DNA of 64,000 nt from Platynereis dumerilii (Eukaryota > Annelida > Polychaeta > Phyllodocida > Nereididae). Below the pieces are notes generated by a model. It ran no database searches, had not been told where the DNA came from, and worked only from the letters and a program-made list of their open reading frames with translations. The DNA lies in contig JAPTHN010000018.1 of NCBI GenBank assembly GCA_026936325.1, forward strand, positions 8,265,658 to 8,329,657, written 5' to 3'. The position numbers and the translations under genes were made by a program. Below, piece after piece: positions 30,749-43,057 of the stretch; the first letter of the stretch is position 1; every line of letters begins with the position of its first letter.

Positions 30749-30965
30749 CACCCTAGCTGGACGTCTGGCAAACGTTATTTACCCCTTCACCCCCCACCCC
30801 CATGCAATTTACCCCTTCACCCCCCTCCTCCAACCCTCTGCCCTAGGGTCATTAAGGAAACCAATGTTCAATGTCTATGCACCAGTGAGTACAGATTGTA
30901 AATATCAAGTGGAGTGAATTAACATTGATAGATATGGAAAGAAACATATTTAACAACAACTAATA

Positions 30966-31090
30966 AAATGAACAAATAGATAGATAGATAGTTAGATAGT
31001 TAGATAGAACTAAATAGAACTAGATAGATAGATAAATAGATAGATAGCTGGATAGACAGATAGATAGATAGGTAGATAGACAGATGGATG

Positions 31091-31176
<86 letters not shown>
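30966..31176. repeat. (GATA)n microsatellite
   Basis: About 50 units of TAGA/GATA, perfect in the right half and interrupted at left. It abuts the outer right edge of the Polinton. Confidence 0.95.
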
Positions 31177-31177
<1 letters not shown>

Positions 31178-31812
31178 CAGCATATTTTATTATGTTTCTG
31201 TCTGTAGATATACTTATTGAATATTGACTCACTTCGCTTCGATCGAAAAAAAATAAGACTGTATTTGCTTTCAGCATGCAAAATAAGGTTTGTCCTAGGG
31301 GTGAATAAAAGCCCCCTCCGAAGTTTCATGCCAAGGTTTGCCCATTATGAAAACAGCTTTAAGTGCTTGTTTTTGATTAGCTGTGATTTTATAATTCAAT
31401 AAACTTATGTGTATGTGTTTATGATAATTCTCACATTTGTTGTGTGGTTTGTGGGTGCCACAATTGCTTGTAACTGGACTGATGTATGTTTTGGTCTAGT
31501 ATTTTACAGTATGAACATGTCATAGTCTCACAGATTCCTTGTTGAACAAGCGAGCAATCAAATCAGGAGTCAGGACCCCTGTACAAAAATGTTTACAACA
31601 CTGTGTATGCTGTGGGAAAACAAGCCAGTGAGATATGATGAAAAAAAGAGCATAAATTGTCTTACTTCACAAATTAAATCATTCAAAACTTTTACTGGGA
31701 TTATTCCTTACAAATTCCTTTTGTGTGAGTCATGCAGTGTGACCACCTGTAATATTCAATTGTCTTTCTTCTGCATATACAGGGGAGCGCAAAAGTAAAG
31801 GTACCTCTGAAG

Positions 31813-32005
31813 ATGGATGGATGATTGGGGCTTTACGTCCTGTATTTATGCACTTGGTAGGCTAATTAGGACAGGAGAAGGACACGGCAATGAGGCAAAG
31901 GATGATTGAAACAGCTGTCCAACATAGGCCCAGGTGACCCGGCAAGAGCTGGATTCGAACCTGGGACCAAGCGATTGGCAGACTAGCACGCTACCACTCC
32001 CCCCC
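31813..32005 (-). repeat. tRNA-derived SINE
   Basis: The minus strand shows an A box (GTGGTAGCGTGC), a B box (GGTTCGAATCC), the family body and an ATCATCCATCC tail. Same family as 9312-9527 and 35941-36150. Confidence 0.8.
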
Positions 32006-32779
32006 TATAGGTACCTCTGAGAAATTTTTCATCAGACCATACCAGAAGAAAGGGGCAGGCGGAAAATAGCCAAAATTAATTCTGGTGAACACTGAAAATG
32101 TGGGCATGGAGACTGTATTAAAATGGCTTAGGCAGGATGTCAAAAGAAGTTTTATATTCTATTAGAAAACCAATGGCTTCCTTAGAATCTAAGTTAGATA
32201 CGAGTAGACATGCCATTTGAATCCACATGCAAATATAGCTCGCCCTCCCAAAAAAGTATGGTATGCCTATTAAATTTGGAGTGAACTTTCTTGCAATACA
32301 GTCGGTCAATTTGTTATGTGGAATGAGTGGACTGTTGAACAGTGAAAATTGCGCTTTGTGAGTCATCATGCTTATGATTTGCTCATGCTCATCATCGTGC
32401 GAAAAATAATCGTTGGTCTCCCAAAAAGGTAACTAAGACAAGAACGAACACTCAGAGAGTGCATACATGTATGTATGCCTGCCAGCCTGGGCCCCACTTG
32501 CTGGAATCAGTGCAGCGGCATAGTGGCGCGAAAATGGACATTGCGGTATGGTAGAAGTTTATAGGGCCTATTAATTTTTATTGCAAATACTTAAAAGAGA
32601 AGTCACGGAGATGTGTAATAATTGAAAAGAGCTTTGAGTGAGGCACGAGAAAGCATACAACAAAGAAACAGATTCACACAAGGCATAGTTTTAACAAGAT
32701 TTGATAAACAGGGTCACACAGGATAGAATCTACTCCTCACATAAGGCCTGCTGGCAGAGCTAAAAATATCTGTCCTCAC

Positions 32780-32861
32780 CTCCCAGAGACAGTGCCTCAA
32801 TGACAGATGTCATGATGAGTAGACAAACCACCAGAGACACAGCAACTGTCTTCCCCTTCAT
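32780..32861 (-). CDS. Signal-peptide exon of secreted peptide gene, copy D
   Basis: An 82-nt exon encoding MKGKTVAVSLVVCLLIMTSV.., almost the same as copy C, with the same CAG acceptor three bases before ATG and the same phase-1 AG/GT donor. No second exon of the EKDAK type was found between here and the Polinton edge at about 30.95 kb. The gene may be a stub, may use an unrelated mature exon, or may have had its downstream part displaced when the Polinton entered. A homologous upstream segment with a GTAAG donor at 33341 supports a genuine duplicate gene rather than a processed copy. Confidence 0.6.
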
Positions 32862-33334
32862 GATCTGAAATGTAATATCAGAATTAACAATCAAAATCAG
32901 AGTTACCTTTTTTTTCATAAATGAAATTTGCTGGAAAATTTGTTTTTTACCCGTCCATACTGTTAAAATTATGCACCAAATTTCAAAACTAAATTTTAAC
33001 ACTTCACTTAAAAAGATACAGAACTGCATACAGAACTCTGAAAGGTTTGTATCAAACAGAGAAAACAAACTGTGTCAAGGTTGGTGTCCCTACAAATTCA
33101 TACATATAAAATCAGACAAAACCTTTGCTTATTTTTGATTTTAAAAAAAATCAAATAACTAAGTGTAGATCAACTGTAGCATTAAAATCATAAATAAATT
33201 TAAAGATGAAAGTCCATGTTCCAAAAAATCCACATTATATCATAGTATCAATAATTATTCTCAGTCTCAATTAACTGGATAAGTAAAAAACTTTAACAAT
33301 CACAATTCAAAGTGAGTGTAAATTGTCAAATTCT

Positions 33335-33500
33335 TACTTACTATCTTGGTGCCCCCTGCTCTTCAAGTCCAAATGTGCCAAATGCTGCAGTTCTCAGGTG
33401 CCCAGTGGTTTTAAATTGGCTCAGTGTTCAGACATGATTATCATGTAAAACATGATTTGAATGTGGTGTTCTGCGAAAATTCAGCAGAATCCTGATTTTC
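33335..33500 (-). promoter_or_regulatory. Shared upstream segment of peptide genes (copy D side)
   Basis: Matches 13580-13745 as described there. The minus strand reads CACCAAGATA/GTAAGTAAGA, an excellent donor at 33342/33341, about 480 nt upstream of the signal exon; it could be the end of the untranslated first exon. Confidence 0.5.
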
Positions 33501-33554
33501 AGATATTCAGCAATAAGTAGAACAATAAGGGGCTAACAAGATGATGCCTGGGTG

Positions 33555-33700
33555 GGGGGGGGAGAAGTGGCGTACTAAAGCGGGGGTCCATTGGGGCACC
33601 CCCCCCCCCCGGCCCAAAATTAACATGGAAGAGAGAGGAAATGCTACATGAACAAATCAAAACACTAAAACAATAACCCCCCCCCCCCCCCGGGTTTATC
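33555..33700. repeat. G/C homopolymer-rich patch
   Basis: Runs of G (9) and C (12, 15) in otherwise AT-rich DNA, of the kind that also occurs near SINE heads here. No gene was seen from 33.5 to 34.7 kb. Confidence 0.6.
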
Positions 33701-34730
33701 TAGAAGTGGCTATTACAAAAGAGATTGATCGGGCCCGACACTGAATAAAATATTTTGTTGTTAAATATGGGAATTAAAAATTTAAAAAACAAGTTTTTTC
33801 CACATTTCCTAGGGTAGGCCTATATCTTGTTGAAAGTAAGTAAAATGGGAAAAATGTTGCCAACCCTTTGCACACGAAAAAACGATTTAAAAATTTTGTC
33901 ACTTCCTTGTGTAAAAGAAGTTTTGCCCAAGAGGATAAAATAACGCGCAAGCACTTTATGTAGCACAGAGAGTGGTTCCAACACAGGCATGCCGGTCACG
34001 GATATAATTATAAAGGAGAAGAAGAAGACATGATTGACCTAACCTTTGACCTGTGGAAGCCAGTCCATTTAATTTCTTTTTAATTTTTCCCATTACATGC
34101 AGAAGGACACAAAAAGTGACTGGTCAAAAGTTAAAAACTTACAGAGAATGTTTAGTAAATTTGAATGAGATTGGTGAAAGAGAGCGAACTCCAGAGTGCT
34201 GACAAGTTTGAATAAAATTCTTGGGGTAAGTCTAGCTGCGATGCTAATAACCATAACCCCCCCACTAGGGCTGAAACTTTTCCCTGGTGCTCGGGCACGG
34301 GTAGGGTAATGCTATTACCCGCGTCAAACTTGTCTGCCGGGTTATCCTTCTTTTTTAAAAAGGGCCTGTATTTCATCATGTCACCTGTTTTCAATACAGT
34401 TGAGTTATTTTTATTTTCTGAAACAAGCTCCAGATAACCTCAGATGACCTTATAAGTGTGGGTTTATCCAGACGACTGTTGATGACAGATCCTGTTACAA
34501 GGCAATAAACCGACTTTTTCCCACCACTGTCCACAAAATGACATGGCAAATTGTGTGTATTCATTTTACAACAGTGCCCGGGCACGGGTCGGGTAGAGGG
34601 TATAGAGTACCCGGGGATTAAAATCTCTAATTTCAATCCTACCCCCCCCCCCCACCCCAAAGTATCATATGGTTGACCCCTAATCATGTTTGAAATTGAT
34701 TTGTCAACAAATCATGAAAAATTGTCAGCT

Positions 34731-35672
34731 TGCAGTGTAGGGTGCATCGTCTGCCTCCTAAAAATGAAAAAATAGTCGTATTCATTTGCACTTCTCCCAT
34801 ATTGTTCCATTGCCTGAAGAAAGATACTCTACAAAATTTCAGGAAGATCGGTTGTGGCTTTAGGGTGGCACTTAAATTGCAGTAATGTTTGGTCCAAAAA
34901 TGACAGAAAGTGATGATTTACATTGTCGCGGTTAGAAATATCTAACCTATTGTTTGACATATAAATTTAATTCAGGTACCATTGTTCTCGGAAGAAAATA
35001 AGCTTTAATTTGAATGGTAGAAAGCTATATTTATGACAATTTTTCACTTTGAGGAACTTCGGAAAAGATAAACTTTTCGACTATGGTGACAAAATGTTTG
35101 AAATGAACTGCTTAAAAGGTCAACTTTTGCACGACTGTCACACGTTCATTGGAGTTAATTACAAGGCAAACTTTGGTGAAGAAAGTAGAAATTTCAACTT
35201 ATTTTTCAGATATCTATTTAACAAAATCCAAATGTACAAATTTGCATTAAGTACATGTAAATATGTGAAATAAATCACTTCAATGCAATGGCATTCTGCC
35301 ATGTCTTTTTCTTTTGACTACATTGTGATTCATTCAAGGTTTTAACAGGTGATATGGAGGATCAGTTCCTTAGTTTAGAGACTTCTATGGGTTCAGAAAT
35401 TGATGTTGGTATTCAAATTAAAACTCTTTCTCTAATTAATCTAACTACACTATTTATAATTCAATAAAATAAAAACTGAAAATGTTATTAACAACCGTGA
35501 AACAGCAAAATAATACCTAATGCTCAAATTTCAAGGCTGTTGTGCCACCCTTAGACATTGGAATTTTTTCCTAAAATTTTGCAGGGCTTCTTTTATGACA
35601 TAAAGGAACAATACAGCAAAAGTGCATTAAGTTCTGAAGATATAGGGGCAGATGATGCACCCTATTGCAGTG
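34731..35672. mobile_element. Candidate non-autonomous element, GCAGTGTAGGGTGCATC ends
   Basis: The left end TGCAGTGTAGGGTGCATCGT (continuing CTGCC) and right end GGCAGATGATGCACCCTATT (continuing GCAGTG) are inverse over about 25 bp and enclose 942 bp of AT-rich DNA without a coding frame. Target duplication not resolved. Confidence 0.55.
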
Positions 35673-35940
35673 CTGGAATTCTAAATCAACAGGAAAGGAA
35701 AATCAGAAGTATGAACATTATAAATTTATGCAGTTCTTTCTGCATTTTTTATGGACAATTCAATTTTACATATTTTTTGATACATGAAATTAATTGTTAC
35801 ACAGAATAATTGGGGTCAAAATTGGTATTTCTATGGCGATGACCCAATAGATCTCGACCTGCCCCCACCCGAAATTTTCTGGATCTCCCCTTTGTTGCTC
35901 TGGAGTGGAGTGGTAGACTAGTCTATCCAACTATTCAACA

Positions 35941-36150
35941 GATTTTGGGGGAGGGTTGGTCTAGTCGTAGCGTGCTGGGCTGCCAATCGCTGGGTCCAGG
36001 GTTCGAATCCTGCTCTTGCCGGGTCACCTGGGCCTATGTTGGACGGCTGTCTCAATCATCCTTTGCCTCATTGTTGTGTCCTCCCCCTTTCCTAATTAGC
36101 CTGCCAAGTGCATAAATTACAGGACGTAAAGCCCAAATCATCCATCCATC
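35941..36150 (+). repeat. tRNA-derived SINE, best-preserved copy
   Basis: TTGGTCTAGTCGTAGCGTG (A box) and GGGTTCGAATCC (B box) about 40 bp apart, then GGGTCACCTGGGCCTATGTT, a CCTAATTAGCCTGCCAAGTG body and a GGACGTAAAGCCC..ATCATCCATCCATC tail. Transcription by RNA polymerase III is expected from the boxes. Confidence 0.85.
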
Positions 36151-36176
36151 AACAGATTTCAAAGTTGTTCTTCAGG

Positions 36177-36462
36177 TACACTCTGAACACAAAAGGTTCT
36201 TGATGGTATATATAAAGAACCCACATGCATTGAAAAGGTTCAATACTGATGGGAAGGCCCTATGATGGAGCTCTATGCTCCCAACTTGAAAAGGGGGTTC
36301 CATTGTCGGAGTTCAGTGCAGCTGGATTATCTAAGTGTTGTTTTTGTTTGCTGTTTAACCTTTTTTCAAAGCTGAATAATGAACCTTTTAGGGTTCCTTT
36401 TCTATACCAGCTTATAGAACCCTTAAAGGTTCCAAATAAAAACCTTTTTTGTTGAGAGTGTA
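36177..36462. mobile_element. MITE, AAGGTTC family, copy 2
   Basis: Sibling of 7869-8188 with the same ends (ACACTCTGAACACAAAAGGT; AACCTTTTTTGTTGAGAGTG) and the same TATATATAAAGAACCCAC. It is 286 bp, so about 35 bp shorter. Confidence 0.75.
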
Positions 36463-36479
36463 GGCCTACTCCATACTCT

Positions 36480-37600
36480 GATGCAGTTTCGAGATTGATT
36501 CGAACTTACAAGTCGTTTAATAGTATGAAACTCAGTCAGTAAATACGTATGTAAGGATGTAGGTACAAAGAAGTAGAACATTTTATTTGTTAACATTTAT
36601 GTGGGTTTGGTTAATCACAATATCGTGAGGGTCAATGTATTCCAACACATGCCTGAGCAGACCGCAAAATTATATATATATTTAATTCATAGCTGTTGAT
36701 ACATAACGTCGGTTCTACGTATAACATGGTGTAGGTGTCACCTCTGTCATGTTTGACATAATCATGGTTAGTTTTACAACAAGCAAAGTCAGGATTCCAA
36801 ATCTGTTCTGATAATTAACATGATTTTTGACAAGTCCTCCCACCCTCTGACATGATGTACCACACTCTGAAACCACACCTTGACTTGGAAATTCCCTGCT
36901 CTACATATACAAGCTTCACAAATTAAGTTGCTTGTAGAATCATTAATTGTGACCTGCTCCACCAAAATGGGTTGAAAGTCGGCCTGCCATCACATTCAGT
37001 TGTGAAAAAGACTTTGTTCTACTGGAAATTGGCTTTAAAATGATGTTTCATTTGTCTTGATATCTCCATCCAATCCAGAGATATGGCACCAGAAACATTG
37101 ATGATACGAAACATCGAACTTCGAGAAAATGGCATTTGAATTTCCCGCCATTACAATAAAAGAACTAGGAAAAATCAAGAATGATGCCCGATTCAGATAA
37201 TTTAAAATCAGTTTTTGATTAAGATGGTCTTAAATAATCAAAGCGAATTATTTTTGCTAAAATGTGGTACCAGCAGCTAAAAATTATCAAAATGTCACCT
37301 TCGGACACATTTTGCTAATTTATGGAAAATATAGATTGCCAGTGCCACATTTAGTGTATAGGGTCCCACCTTCGACACCATCTAAAACATGTAATTTTCA
37401 CCTCCTTACCATTCACACAGCCCCATAATGGGCAATATGTTTAAAAATATTACTGCTTGCCTTATCTATATAATCAGATCGACCACACTACCCTAATCTG
37501 TCCTTTGAAACTGGCATATTTGCCTTATTAATCCTTCCTACCCTGGGCCTGGCCAGCCTCACTATGCACTTTTGTCCAAGGTCTTTGTCATCCCAGTCAA
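36480..37600. other. No gene seen
   Basis: Unique AT-rich sequence without a convincing frame, splice pair or repeat. Confidence 0.5.
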
Positions 37601-37639
37601 TCTCCTGCCGATCTATCACACACATTTATTCCTTTTCCC

Positions 37640-38985
37640 TACATTAAATTTCTTACCTTTGCTACTCCTTCCTACCTTCCTTTTCCCTTCCATTTATTCC
37701 TTTCCCCTACATTTCTTTCTGATGACTAACCTTTGCTACTCCTTCCTACCTTCCTTTTCTCTTCCATTTATTCCTTTCCCCTACATTCCTTTCTGATGAC
37801 TTACCTTTGCTACTCCTTCCTACCTTCCTTTTCTCTTCCATTTATTCCTTTCCCCTACATATCATTCTGATGACTAACCTTTCTACTCCTTCCTACCTTC
37901 CTTTTCTCTTCCATTTATTCCTTTCCCCTACATTTCTTTCTGATGACTTACCTTTGCTACTTCTTCCTACCTTCCTTTTCTCTTCCATTTATTCCTTTCC
38001 CCTACATATTATTCTGATGACTTACCTTTGCTACTCCTTCCTACCTTCCTTTTCTCTTCCATTTATTCCTTCCCCCTACATATCATTCTGATGACTTACC
38101 TTTGCTACTCCTTCCTACCTTCCTTTTCTCTTCCATTTATTCCTTTCCCCTACATTCCTTTCTGATGACTTACCTTTGCTACTCCTTCCTACCTTCCTTT
38201 TCTCTTCCATTTATTCCTTTCCCCTACATATCTTACATAACTTTCTGATGACTTACCTTTGCTACTCCTTCCTACCTTCCTTTTCTCTTCCATTTATTCC
38301 TTTCCTCTACATATCTTTCTGATGACTTACCTTTGCTACTCCTTTCTACCTTCCTTTTCTCTTCCATTTATTCCTTTCCCCCACATATCTTACATATCTT
38401 TCTGATGACTAACCTTTGCTACTTCTTCCTACCTTCCTTTTCTCTTCCATTTATTCCTTTTCCCTACATATCTTTCTGATGACTTACCTTTGCTACTCCT
38501 TCCTACCTTCCTTTTCTCTTCCATTTATTCCTTTCCCCCACATATCTTACATATCTTTCTGATGACTAACCTTTGCTACTTCTTCCTACCTTCCTTTTCT
38601 CTTCCATTTATTCCTTTCCCCTACATGTCTTTCTGATGACTTACCTTTGCTACTCCTTCCTACCTTCCTTTTCTCTTCCATTTGTTCCTTTTCCCTACAT
38701 ATCTTTCTGATGACTTACCTTTGCTACTCCTTCCTACCTTCCTTTTCTCTTCCATTTATTCCTTTCCCCTACATATATTTCTGATGACTTACCTTTGCTA
38801 CTCCTTCCTACCTTCCTTTTCTCTTCCATTTGTTCCTTTTCCCTACATATCTTTCTGATGACTTACCTTTGCTACTCCTTCCTACCTTCCTTTTCTCTTC
38901 CATTTATTCCTTTCCCCTACATCAAATTTCTGATGACTTACCTTTGCTACTCCTTCCTACCTTCCTTTTCTCTTCCATTCAACTG
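37640..38985. repeat. 74-bp minisatellite, about 18 copies
   Basis: The unit reads TGATGACTTACCTTTGCTAC TCCTTCCTACCTTCC.. TTTTCTCTTCCATTTATTCC.. and is very pyrimidine-rich on the plus strand. Units differ at a few positions and by short insertions (TTACATATCT). Apparent proteins across it are repeat artefacts. Confidence 0.95.
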
Positions 38986-38999
38986 ATTTTCTGCCATTC

Positions 39000-41900
39000 C
39001 TATTGCCACTTGATCCAAGAATTCCATGACAGCCTGTCACATGCTCCATGTCATTGTAGTTCCTCTTTCAACTACCAGAGGTCTCTCACATTTTTCATTC
39101 AGACAAGAACTCCTGGTGAGTTATCCTGCTACTACTGCAAAGTTCTGCAATGTACTACCTGAGTCTCACACAGGTCTACTGGACTGTCACATTTGTAATA
39201 ATATGTGTAACATTGCTATTTTAAGTGCCACATTTATATATATTCATTCATCTTCAATTGTAACTTTTTTTCCCTCACCATACATTACTTTTCCCCTCAA
39301 GCATTTTCAGTTCATTTCTATAAATATGCTTTTTCTTCCATACATCCCCCCCCCTTTCAAATGACTTTTACTTATTTGCTATTGTTATGGGTAATTCTAT
39401 TTATCCATAGATCGGCAATGCCACCTCAATGGACAGCCCATGTCTACTACTCTCCTAACCTCCTGCTGTTTTCACAGTCCCCTATAATGGGTAAATTCTA
39501 GTGATTGATATGCTATTCTTATATGCAACCTCAATGTTAATATAGCTTAGGCCACTAGGGGGATCCTTGTGTAATCTCAAAAGTGTCTAGTAGTAGGTGG
39601 AACCACATATCCTTGTAGCAAACCCTCTGGTGAAAAATAAAGGAACTTCCCTTCCTGGAATCCAGGAATACATGTTGTTTTTCTTCGCTAACCAAAGGTT
39701 TTCAACACAGAGTTCATACTTCAAATTTATGAAGATATTGTAGGCCTACTCTCTTTACCTGCACAAGAGGCAAAAGCAGTGACTGCCACAGGCAGTTGAT
39801 CCCCGGGCTCTGGGCATTTAATTGCAAAAAAAGTGTAACGGTCTTAAGTGGTTTTTATGTTGTAGCATACATCCGCGCATCTGACAACCAAAGTCTTAAG
39901 TGTCCCATGGGGGGACTTTGGCCTACCGTGTTTTTTGGAAGATCCATAAACTACATTTTTGATTATTATGAAGTTATTTCTGAAGCTATATCTTTGAAAT
40001 TTCTCATAAACCATCCCATTATATGAGGTAATAAGTGTATGTCTTTTCAAAACCATGGCTCAAGGGCCAGGCTATATAGGGATTGGTGACCTCTGTTTCA
40101 TCAAAATGGTGCAAAAATCATTTTTAGCGAAGTTGTTTTTCTGACTGTTATGGCAGTACAAATCAGTTCATATGCATTTGAAAGGCTTATAATGTATATC
40201 TAGAAAACTGGCTGACATTCATAGCTACATTTTGAGCCATTTTTGAACTTCATAGTGCAAATATTGGGGACTCAGCGCAACTTTTAGCTACCCCTACCCA
40301 AAATTTATTTAAAGTGCCAATATTTCAAAAATACAGCATAACATTTTCTAATTTCACACCTTAATTGCTCCATTAATCAATATAAATATGCTGATCTCAT
40401 ATCTGATGAATGCTTTATTGTTTTCCTTTCCTACATTGGGATATTGAAGATGGCATCCAAGATGGCTGCTATGTCACCCATTTGCCTATATCTCATGTTC
40501 CAGGCTGGCTTTGTACATAATTTTTTGGTCTATTACTGTATAAAAGGGTTAAACAATTCATTCAAAAGTTAATCTGATAGATTGTATGCATATAATTATC
40601 TGTTTTTAACTCCCCATGAGAGGTACTGCTTTGGTTATAATGAAATATTCTGTCAGTCATGCAACAAATCTGAATTAAAACCAAAAATGGAAATCAATGG
40701 GACCAAAGTAAGATAATGATTGATTCCTGGGATTGACTGAAAGTTGACTGGGATAAATAAGTTATCATTAAAATAACAGGCACAACAAGCAGCGATCTAC
40801 TCTCATATATATTTGGCATGTTGAAGTAATAAATATTTATTAAAACGCATGACAAATGTAACCCATTGATCTGATGAATTTATTCACAGTATATTGCAAT
40901 TGCCAAATGAGTCTATCAAATTTTAGTCAGCATTATGTTCAAGTCAATTTTCCAAATTTCAGTTACCAGTCTGATACCAACACAAGAAACGATTTTAACA
41001 ACAAAGTGAATTTTGAAAAGACAAATAGCTGTCATCAATTTTGGAATGGAAATCAAACATTTCTGCATTGGCCTTCCGAACACCTATAGGCTAAACTAAT
41101 CAAATGTACTGTCATCCCATACTAATCAAAAACATGTTTGTTTTGGGTTTATAATGTGATCAACAGAGACTGAATTGGATTCTAAGCCAAAGAATAGAGA
41201 GTTCTGTCAATTATCTTACAAAACTGATATATTTACGAGATTGCTAATGCACTCCATCATGGTCATGGATATTTTTGTCATTATTTTATAATCGTTCCAA
41301 TCGCTTGCGTCGCATTGCCTTAACAGGTTTTGGGCCTCCACGCAGCAGTGGGTGGTAACACTAAGGTGAAAACCTCTATCCTTTAGTGGCCAACATGTAA
41401 TGAGACAGTGTGCCCGGTACTTGCATAGTGTGTCTCCTACCTTACAGGGGAATATATATATATCTTTATTTCAATGGATATATCATTTTGCCCTGTTTAC
41501 AGAAAGTATTCTACATCAGTTGGAATCCAGGCTGAGATTGAAAAGTTTGCGATTGGATTATATATCATAATTTCAGAGCACAAGGACATCATCTGAAGAC
41601 TTTATTGGCCTTGACTGTCCCTGACACATGCTTGGTAGATGAAATTGCCTTGTGATGAAAGGTGCAAAGAAAACACCTGATGAACTGTTACATGGTGCAA
41701 CAACGTGGCAGCACTGTACATGTTGTACATGACTTCCTGTTTGATCAAAACATTGGCTTGGAGAAAGCACATGTTTCAGAAAAAGTCAATTCATATAAAA
41801 TCAAATTGCTGTCAGCTGTAGAAAACACATAGAGCTGGTGTATTTAGTCACTGTGGACAAAGCCTATGCAAAGTGTAACCTTGAAACATCTTTGATATTT

Positions 41901-42950
41901 GATTAACAGCCTTCAAATTTTCAATGTGAGTTGGCAAAAAATTCTGTGTTGACATGGCCATAGGAGAATTTATATCTTACCTTTTCTATGAATCTGTATC
42001 CTACAATTTGTCGTGTTAGCAATTCCAAATATAGATATCCCATGCAATATAAATATAGTCCATGAACAATTCCATGTGGATAAATGGATGCACAAATGCT
42101 CAAATCAGAATTTCTTTGGCAAATATTCCCTGGCTCTGTGAGCCTCTAACACATTTTCTTATGTTCTGACAATGTCTAAAGGGGCCCTGTTACAAAATAG
42201 CAAGCTGGATTATCTTGTTTAGCATTGTTTGGCATTGACTGTTTGTTGTAATCACCTGTTTCGAACCTCAGTTCAGTGGAGTGCAACAATGTCTCTGTGA
42301 ATTCCATATGTGTGGTTGTGGGACCATGTGTTAGCTATCGCTGTTTAGGAAGTCATTGCAGACATTTGGGACAACTTAACAGCGGAAAAAATAACGAAAT
42401 GGTGGTCGGACGCACACTGCCTGATTTCTCCCAACCTGCATAGCACATCAGAGCAAAAACCACATGTTGAAAGTTTTACTAAATATATTGAACTTAACAA
42501 AATGCCATTATAAAAGGAGGATCAGAACATATGAACTTTCTAGAAATAAAGTTGATGTCAAATCCTGTCTTTATGGACATATGATCTGAAAATGAACTGA
42601 AAGTGGACCTGCAAATTGGATCATTATCCAATTGTCGCCATAATGACCACATTCAAACAGTTGTTATACAAGTTTGCATGATATATTTGCGGTGTATCAT
42701 TTATCAAAAATAGCTAATTTGCTGTATGGAAATGTTACAACAATTCGACCCTCATTGGCGTACAGGATGACCATTACCTTGGAGGGGCGGGGGTCAGCAG
42801 GTATTTTTCCCTGAAATTTTAGTGTGTCCAGGGTGACCAGGGCAAAGCTTCTGTACCCGGATATTGGTGGCAGTATTTTCCCTGATCTGCCCTGAAAATT
42901 AATTTGCACTGATTCCAAAAGAGAGGTGGGCGGTTGCAGCCCCTCTTCCT
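39000..42950. other. Gene-poor interval before the receptor
   Basis: No frame with a signal, domain or good splice pair. Short frames are scattered. A stretch near 42780-42960 contains a CCCTGAAATTTTAG../CCCTGAAAATTAA duplication of unknown nature. Confidence 0.5.
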
Positions 42951-43057
42951 CCCCCCTTGAAATACGCCTATGGAAACCAAGTCGAGGAATATAATAATGA
43001 AACAAAGCGTCAAATATCTGCAGTGTTCAGTGGTTATTGAAACCTTGCTGAATAATC

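Larger units (their letters stand above)
16100..30950. mobile_element. Polinton/Maverick (adintovirus-like) element
   Basis: About 14.8 kb carrying the full Polinton set: protein-primed DNA polymerase B, retrovirus-type integrase, A32-like packaging ATPase, adenain-type protease, double jelly-roll major capsid protein of the F54H12.2 type and a candidate minor capsid protein. Left-side genes run rightward and the polymerase block runs leftward, each from a TATAAAAG promoter near its end. Terminal inverted repeats and target duplication were not found, so the borders are approximate. Most frames are open over their full length; I estimate two or three breaks plus one MITE insertion (17839-18732). 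It therefore looks fairly young but probably no longer complete. Confidence 0.92.

Noticed and set aside
16100-30950. Free viral genome or assembly contamination instead of an integrated element
   Set aside because: Host-type MITE insertion inside it and host repeats and peptide-gene exons on both sides point to integration, though a misassembly cannot be excluded by eye.
31020-31277. Tyr-Leu-Ser-Ile repeat frame
   Set aside because: Translation of the GATA microsatellite.
37572-39162. Proline/phenylalanine-rich membrane-like frames
   Set aside because: They are translations of the 74-bp minisatellite.
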